From positions 88,812,131-88,876,130 of the forward strand of contig CM045763.1 of NCBI GenBank assembly GCA_025200525.1: a stretch of DNA of 64,000 nt, given 5' to 3'. Origin of the DNA: Camellia lanceoleosa (lineage: Eukaryota > Streptophyta > Magnoliopsida > Ericales > Theaceae). The position numbers and the translations under genes were made by a program. The stretch's first letter is position 1. Each line of letters begins with the position of its first letter. The notes below the pieces were generated by a model that saw only the letters and a program-made list of their open reading frames with translations, was not told where the DNA came from and searched no databases. Positions 57,581-64,000 of the stretch are shown in pieces.

Positions 57581-59549
57581 GAAATATGAAAAGTATTATA
57601 TTAATAAAATTTATAAATACTTCAAATGTGAATAGTCATCAAGCTAATTAAAAATTACATATAATTCTCATAATAATAGAAAAATAAATAGTACCCGCAA
57701 TCTCACTTTACAAAATGATACTATATCATAATTCCTAAAATTTTGATTCAAGAGCAGTAACGTTGAATTAAAATCTTATTTAGATTTATCACAATTCAAC
57801 CAAATTTTATTTTTATTTGGTGGTAGAATAATTAAAGATTGTTAAAGTTTACTCTAGTTAATTAATCATTTTTATATTATTTTTTGTTGTTAATTTATTT
57901 TTCTATTTAATGTTTTAAACATGATGATCATTACAATTTAAAATACAATCACATAACTTTCATAAAAAATGAAAAAAAAAAAAATTGTATCAATATGCAC
58001 ACAAAAAGAGGGATAAAAAGGGTTAGAGAGAAAAAGATAGGAAGGAGATAAGAGACAAATAATATAAAATTTATAATAGAATAGTTTAATAAAATTAAAT
58101 ATTTAAAGTGACAAATTATAAGAATTTTGTTATAAAAAAAAAAAAGAGAAGAAGAAGAAGAAGAAGAAGAAAAAAGAAAGAGGGAAAGAGTTGGGGGACT
58201 TATCTAAAATTTCAAAATAATTAATATTGAAAAATATTTTTAAATTAGAGGTAAAATGTAATTTGAGGTGCGACATATATCCTTTCTGGTCCTGAGTGGT
58301 TCCATCACTTTTTATAGGGCACTGTATTCTATATAAATTATCAATTACTTTTCTTTACATAATTATATAAAACATTAATATAAAAGCAGTAAAATTTAGA
58401 CCTTGGGACTTAGGTTTTTAGTTAAAAAAATTAAAATAACATTACAAATTACCACATCAATATTTTTTATTTTTTTAAATCATTTTATAAAAAAAAATAA
58501 AAAATTTAATTAAAATAATTAATTCTCAAATAGAACCTCAGTCTACTATTCAATCACAATCAAGTTTTTAAATGCTAGATGGCAAATATTGTACAGTTCT
58601 CTCAAGAAAGACGAGCACAAGTTAAATATGAAGCTGCAGCGAGTCAAACCATTCATAAATTTCCACAGCGTCTTCTAGTGCAATGTTTTAGTCATACCAG
58701 GAAGAAGACAACAAAGAAGATAAAACTCTTATTTATTTAACATTAAATAAAAGAATTTTCATTTTTATTTTTATTTTTACAAGAGTTCTATATAGAATTT
58801 TCTATGAAAATGATATAGATGTGTCAATTTTATAATTTAAAATCATTTTCACAGAGTGTTATTTTATTTTATTTAAGTGATACGTGGAAGCTCACCCCCA
58901 TTATTTGTGTTCAATTTTATTTTAAATAATTTATCTATTGATAAAATATCTATTGATATAATATTATTCTAAAGTTCTATTTGAATCTTCGATAATATCA
59001 GCTTTCCATTTATTTCAATTTTTTATCTACAAATCTACCCACAAACCAAGCACAAGGTAATATAAATGTTTTTTAAAGTTTAAGAAATTTAAAATGTGTT
59101 AGAAATTTTGAGACATTTAACTCAATATTAGGCCTCGTTTGGCATGTAATACTTTTATTCTAAAAGTTAAAAAATTATTAAAAAAAATCATAAAGCCTAT
59201 AACTTATACAAAAATGTCAAAGATTTCATTTTTTCTCTACTTTTTGAATATTTTTTCATAAAAAAATTAAAAATTCATTCCAAATATATTAATTTTTTTA
59301 CCTCATATTTTAGCAAAAAAATCATAAAATTATTAAAGTAACCTGTTTTCAAACGAAACTTTGATTGAGAATAAGTGACCTTTAGATTATATGAATTAAA
59401 TTTGGATGACTTCCAGATGCAATATAGAATTTTTTTTGTTACACTCCCGTGCACATGTGACCTAATCTCATGTGAAAGTAATAAAGAGAATAACAAAAAT
59501 AGAGCCAAGTCCGGAACCAAGGCCAAAGCCAACAACGAGCAAACCCAAG
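57581..59549. other. AT-rich intergenic DNA, no gene seen
   Basis: It contains a GAA microsatellite (about 58142-58170) and stop-rich sequence. No coding signal was seen. Confidence 0.65.
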
Positions 59550-60555
59550 GCCAGCAGACCTCAGAGTATCTTCCTCTATCAATCTAGCCAAATCCTTAAG
59601 AGGGAGAATAAGAAATTTATGTTGGATCATTCGAAGAAGAGCATTCTTGGCAAGGAAATCCACGCACTTGTTTGCCCCATACTAGATAGGTTGGATATTA
59701 CACTCCCAATTACGGGCTAGTACCTCCCTAATTTCTTGATATACATTGAAGGAGAGATGAACCATGGTAGAAGACCTTAATATAAATAGCGTCTCAACGC
59801 AGTCTGATTTGGAACTGAGCAAGAAATTCATAAAATTCATAATCCAATCCGGTTCAGTGCAATCCAGTAGATTTGGATTGGTTTTTTGAATCTGGAGTTC
59901 GATTCCGAATTGAAAAATTAAAAATTCATAGTCTACAGATCGGTTCCAGATTGAACTCCACGGCTTTGGATTTGAACCAATTCAGACCGTATACAAATAA
60001 CCTATATAATCTTAAATCCAAACCTAAATCCGTATAATATCTTCCTTTATTATTTTTGTTTGTTAGTTTTTAATTTTAATTTGTAATGATCTAAATATTT
60101 ATGGTGAAACTAGTTTTTTTATGATTGTTTAAATTCTAAATTAGTATGTCATTATTATAAAAAAACATGCTACTATTGTGGAACTAATATGATACTATAT
60201 ATATGTTTTTATGAAATTAAAATATTGTATATTTTTTTGTTATTTAATTATGTGAATCCGTGATCCAATCCGTGTTTAAATGGATTGGTTCGAATTGATT
60301 TTTTAATTTAAACGGATTAAATTGACTCTAATTTTTTAAGAATCATTAATAACGAATTAATATTGATTATATCTCAATCCGAACCATGCTCACTCCGGTC
60401 AAATTCAACAATCACCTTGCAATGCCCCATCTGCCAAACTAATTGAAGTCCGAGCCAGATAGCCCATGACTCCGCAGAAATAACAGAACTGAACCGATGT
60501 GGTGCCAAAAACCACCAATCTATTTTTACCTTGATCTGACCGAAACTTTATTTAA
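59550..60555 (-). pseudogene. RNase H (RVT_3-like) domain remnant, split by an insertion
   Basis: On the minus strand, 60550-60376 reads IDWWFLAPHRFSSVISAESW then AIWLGLQLVWQMGHCKVIVE, matching the plant RNase H pattern with SAE.WA and KVIVE.D. After a break of about 580 bp, 59785-59560 reads MVHLSFNVYQEIREVLARNW, then a stop, YGANKCVDFLAKNAL and LPLKDLARLIEEDTLRSAG, the C-terminal half of the same domain. Such domains end plant LINE polyproteins and some host proteins. No reverse transcriptase was found upstream. The 59790-60370 segment (with CAATCCGGTTCAGTGCAATC and related direct phrases) looks like a later insertion of unknown type. Confidence 0.65.
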
Positions 60556-60661
60556 AAGAGAACTTGCAACACTCAAGTTAAAATTTCTACAAAAAAATTC
60601 CCAATAAACATTAAATTTTTATTGACTCATATTAACACATAAATATGATTATTCAATATTT

Positions 60662-60960
60662 GGATAAATTACATTGACCTCTCTCAACGTTTGAAAAAAA
60701 CAAAAATCTCATAGTTTTAACATAAATAAACAAGCTTTCATTTTAATAAGAGTAAAATGAATTGAAACTAATACACATAAGGTAAAGATATAAAGATAAA
60801 CAAAATAAAAAATATATTTTAGTATAAAAATAATATCAATATTAATTTTTCATCCATATTACTAATAAAATTATAAACGAAACGTATATGTGAATTAAAA
60901 GCTTAAGAGAATTATTTTATGTCAAACTTAAAGATTTACTCGTGTTAGTGTAATTTATCC
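60662..60960. mobile_element. MITE of the GGATAAATTA family
   Basis: The left end GGATAAATTACATTGACCTC and the reverse complement of the right end GGATAAATTACACTAACACG are inverted repeats. The flanks TCAATATTT (60653-60661) and TTAATATTT (60961-60969) agree at eight of nine bases. Confidence 0.75.
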
Positions 60961-61238
60961 TTAATATTTTACCAAGAAAGAATAATGTTGTAAAGGTAAT
61001 TATTCAGTAATTTTGAAATATAAATATATGATATTTTATAATATTATTTGTAATAGTAAAGATGAGTAAGTGAGATATTATGTTGAGTAATTAAAAAATA
61101 TAAAAAATATAATAAATACTAATTGATTAAGAATTACAAATACGTAATATTTCAGAAATATTGAATAATTTTCCGTTGAAGAGGCAATAGAAGAAAGTCA
61201 CCATGTATGATATCAGATTCCAATGGGATGGGATTGGG

Positions 61239-61247
61239 ATATAAATG
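61239..61247 (+). promoter_or_regulatory. TATA box of the HD-Zip gene
   Basis: ATATAAATG in the context GGATTGGGATATAAATGGC lies about 220 bp before the chosen start codon and precedes a C/A-rich leader. A transcription start about 30 bp downstream would give a leader of about 190 bp; this is inferred. Confidence 0.5.
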
Positions 61248-61331
61248 GCAACTCACAGGATACCCCCCAAAATAAAAAAAATAAAATAAAACCAGAGTAC
61301 ACACACTGACTTCAAAATCCACCGCCAATAG

Positions 61332-61384
61332 CACAACACAACACAACACAACACAACGCGCGCGCGCGCGCACACACACACACA
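61332..61384. repeat. (CACAA)n(CG)n(CA)n compound repeat in the HD-Zip leader
   Basis: About five CACAA units (61332-61356) are followed by seven CG dinucleotides (61357-61370) and seven CA dinucleotides (61371-61384). The last 28 bp strictly alternate pyrimidine and purine, the classic Z-DNA-prone pattern. It ends about 80 bp before the start codon. Confidence 0.93.
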
Positions 61385-61465
61385 AATCCTAAAACATTCG
61401 TGTCTTCTTAATTTCCAGACTTGCAGTGTCTCTGCAAACTTTGTTATAATAACAACAACCTAAAT

Positions 61466-64000
61466 ATGATGATGGATGGAGGTGAATACTCGGCGGACTA
61501 CTTAAGTAGGTCGAACTCGGTCTCCAAGAAGAAGAGGAACAAGAACCAAAGGCGGTTCAGCGATGACCAGATCAGATCATTGGAGACCATGTTTGAATCA
61601 GAGTCTAAGCTGGAACCACGGAAGAAGATGCAGGTGGCTAGAGAGCTTGGGTTGCAACCAAGACAAGTTGGGATATGGTTTCAGAACAAAAGGGCTCGCT
61701 GGAAATCCAAGCAGCTCGAGCGGGACTACAGCGTTCTACGAGCTGATTACACTACCCTGGTTTCCCAGTTCGAAGCCTTGAAGAAAGAGAAGCAGGCTTT
61801 AGTATTACAGGTACTTACTTCCTTCCAAACCTTCTTTGTTTTTAATATTTTTTTATTTTTTATTTTTTTTGGATTAAGGAAAGAACTGGAATCACAATTT
61901 ATCCCGCTCTTTCTCTGATCCTATATTTTGTATCCTACTCAGTGTGGAATTTTTTGCCCCAATAACAAGACGCCGCTCAATTTTACCACCTCGCATCTTC
62001 CCATCCTGATTATATTTATTAGTAATTAAATATTTTGTATGTATATATAATTTAATTTAATTTGTTAAACATACGAAGAATAAAATAACAATATATTCGT
62101 GTAATTTTTATTTTTCATATCTTTATCTCTTAAATTAACTTTTTTTAACTATTATCATTTATCAATTATTGTCTCTAGTATGTTATATCATCTCTCTCAT
62201 TGTTACCGAGTGAAAAATTATCTCGGCATCTCACTGTTATTTGTTCTGGTCTGCCTTCTTCTCAATTTTCCTTTTGTTGTCACCACCTTGACAAAGAAGA
62301 AGGAAGCAGGGATAGGACACCACAAACTCGCCACTATTCTACCTTGTTGCAATTGTAGCTAAGGATCCTCTGTTCTCAAATAATCTTATTTTTTGTCTCA
62401 AATCACTCATAATCATTAGACATGTATTGAGATTTTTACTTCTTGAATTGTCATATGATCCAATAATTATGAATAATTTGAGACAGAGAAACAAAGTTAT
62501 TTAGAGACAAAGAATCCTTACTGTACAATTGTTACTATGTGTTAAATTCAATCTAATTATGCTTACTATTCATTGGTAATTTGTCAAGGCGGGACACGAC
62601 CCCACAAGCCCACCCTTGCTCTTTCCTCGATTTTCCTTGCCTTGTCCTACCTTGACAAAGACCGGGACAAGGACAAGACATCACAAACTCACCACTATCC
62701 TATCTTGTTGCCATTCCTACCGTGTCTAAAATTCAATCCACTGGTAATTTTGTGGGGACGGGGCAAGACAATACAAGCCCGTTCCCATATAGTTGCAATT
62801 TCTGCAATTTCTACTGTCTTAAATTCATTCTAATTGACCCACATAGACTAATTACTAGTCCGCCGTGGTATTTATATTTAGACAGATTTTGACCCCATTT
62901 GATATCATTTGACTCGTTATATACATATTAACTTATTTTCGAGTCCTTCGGTTGTTTGAGATGTTCTAAATAAGTACACTTTTTATCTTTTTGGACTAAA
63001 AAGTTGAGGAAAAAAATATGGATGTTTGGGTTAACTTTTTTACTTTTTATGAAAAAATATATATTAAAAAATTGTATAAATTAGTGTGTAGAGAAAAATT
63101 AAGATTGGGAGTTGTGCAACCGTACTTTTTGACTTTTGGTAAATAGTGATAATTTTTTAACTTTTTGAGTAACTTTTTGACTTTTTGTTAATTTGCCAAA
63201 CTTGGCCTAAATTTGCATGGTATTAAGAACTTCTCTAACAGAAAGCTGTAATTGAGAGAACTCAGGCTTTCAATCCTAGATGAATAAGAATGGTTCAAGT
63301 CATCTCAGTTCCAATTAGAGAGAGAGTTGGGTGGACGCTACTTAGGCTATTAAGCCGCGCTCCTCTCTCTTTCTCTATGATATTAGTTGATCTACTTTGG
63401 TTACAGTAGAAAAGGAGGGAAAGGACTCTCTCTCTCTCCCAGACAATGAGAAGGCGCCAGAACCTCTGCGTTCCCATGTGGAAGAGCAGCTTCGCTAGCT
63501 CTTTAACATTGGAAAACAAAAAAGCATCAGTGACATAACCTTTTACAAGTATATTTTACCCTTAAGAATAGATGCATCTTCCGTTTTCTTTTGTAAAATT
63601 TTATTGGCATGCCTTGCTTCTCTTCTACGTTTGGGTCTTTATAGTTTAAGAGCATAAATTTTTGGGTTCTTGTGTTTATTTTGTTTAATCGATCCTCAAT
63701 TTCGGATATTTCCATAACACAAGCTTATCAATACTCTCTTATTGACAGTTGCAGAAGTTGAATGACCTGATGCAAAAGTCCCGGCCAGAGGACAACCTGG
63801 GTTGCAGGCAAGGAGTACCAGAGAACAACAGCATTGGGGACCGATTGGACAGTGGAGAAGATTTCAAGACTGAATTTGCAGTGAAACCCAGCCTGTCGAT
63901 GGAAGACGACGACAATAGCAACATAGAGGCCGAGTACTTTGGGATTGATGAAGAACCAGAACTTCTAAACATGGTGGAAGTAGAACCAGCAGATAGCTCC
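61466..64000 (+). CDS. HD-Zip class I transcription factor (ATHB-7/12-like), partial at the window edge
   Basis: Class I HD-Zip proteins are nuclear dimers that bind pseudopalindromic AATNATT sites. Exon 1 (61466-61810) encodes 115 residues; exon 2 starts at 63749 after a GACAG acceptor and runs off the window. The start is placed at the first of three ATGs ([12 protein letters not shown]), because MDGGEYS resembles the family's N-terminus; an upstream in-frame ATG at 61421 would add 15 residues. The homeodomain spans about residues 26-80, with [20 protein letters not shown] and the recognition helix [10 protein letters not shown]. The leucine zipper has leucines at 84, 91, 98, 105, 112 and 119, the last one beyond the intron. 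The acidic C-terminal part contains [15 protein letters not shown] and VEPADSS, a tail typical of ATHB-7/ATHB-12. Those relatives are induced by abscisic acid and drought. Residue 69 is Gly where alanine is usual. Confidence 0.95.
61811..63748 (+). other. Intron of the HD-Zip gene (1.94 kb)
   Basis: It lies between the donor CAG|GTACTT and the acceptor GACAG|TTG in phase 0, inside the leucine zipper. It contains imperfect direct repeats at about 62260-62360, 62575-62720 and 62745-62830, sharing phrases such as CACCTTGACAAAGAAG / TACCTTGACAAAGACC and CACCACTATCCTATCTTGTT. Short open frames inside it (62573-62833 and others) are not genes. Reading through the donor gives a frame that stops at 61916-61918, so unspliced RNA would encode a zipper-truncated protein. 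Confidence 0.9.

Noticed and set aside
1..64000. tRNA, rRNA or other structural RNA genes
   Set aside because: The only tRNA-like sequence found is the SINE head at about 57550-57490, which is part of a retroelement; no intact cloverleaf gene was recognised by eye.

Overview
This window is from a plant nuclear genome, probably a eudicot. It is AT-rich, has introns with GT-AG borders, and is mostly transposable elements (TEs). Every superfamily seen is typical of plants: CACTA (En/Spm), Mutator-like MITEs, a tRNA-derived SINE and a likely Helitron end. Only one intact host gene was found. It is an HD-Zip class I homeobox gene at the right edge, resembling Arabidopsis ATHB-7/ATHB-12, and the window ends inside its second exon.

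Layout. 1-3514: AT-rich intergenic DNA. 3515-21195: a 17.7 kb CACTA element (CACTA-1). It carries a TNP2-type transposase pseudogene, fragments of two host genes (YIF1 on the minus strand, an FtsH/M41-like plastid protein on the plus strand), a second transposon gene (Transposase_24 type), and a 146-162 bp tandem array. 22933-27058: a 4.1 kb non-autonomous CACTA element (CACTA-2) with a perfect GAT target duplication. It has no transposase but carries exons of alanyl-tRNA synthetase and of a PWP1-like WD40 protein. 27180-39783: AT-rich DNA with Mutator-like MITEs, local duplications and an orphan cluster of ACGTG motifs. 39784-49135: a 9.35 kb CACTA element of another subfamily (CACTA-3) with a perfect CAC target duplication. 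Its genes lie on the minus strand, and an internal deletion has fused the transposase to gene 2. A tandem array of 170-178 bp units lies downstream of gene 2. 49136-61200: intergenic DNA with three more GC-rich Mutator-like MITEs, other MITEs, a SINE with a 19 bp target duplication, and a broken RNase H domain. 61240-64000: the HD-Zip gene.

How the parts fit together. The three CACTA elements have the usual logic: short TIRs ending in CACTA, subterminal arrays of a short inverted motif (GGCGACYAAA in elements 1 and 2, TGCGACGGC in element 3), a TNP2-like transposase and a second DNA-binding-type gene. All their genes are broken. Most of the stop codons can be explained by C-to-T change, as expected in methylated repeats. 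Two points stand out. Elements 1 and 2 both captured host exons with intact splice borders. Elements 1 and 3 both carry a minisatellite directly 3' of gene 2, and the two units share landmarks in the same order. Four GC-rich islands that contain long but spurious open frames are members of one Mutator-like MITE family, each bounded by a perfect 9-10 bp target duplication.

Host gene names rest on remembered family motifs read from the translated sequence; no database search was run.
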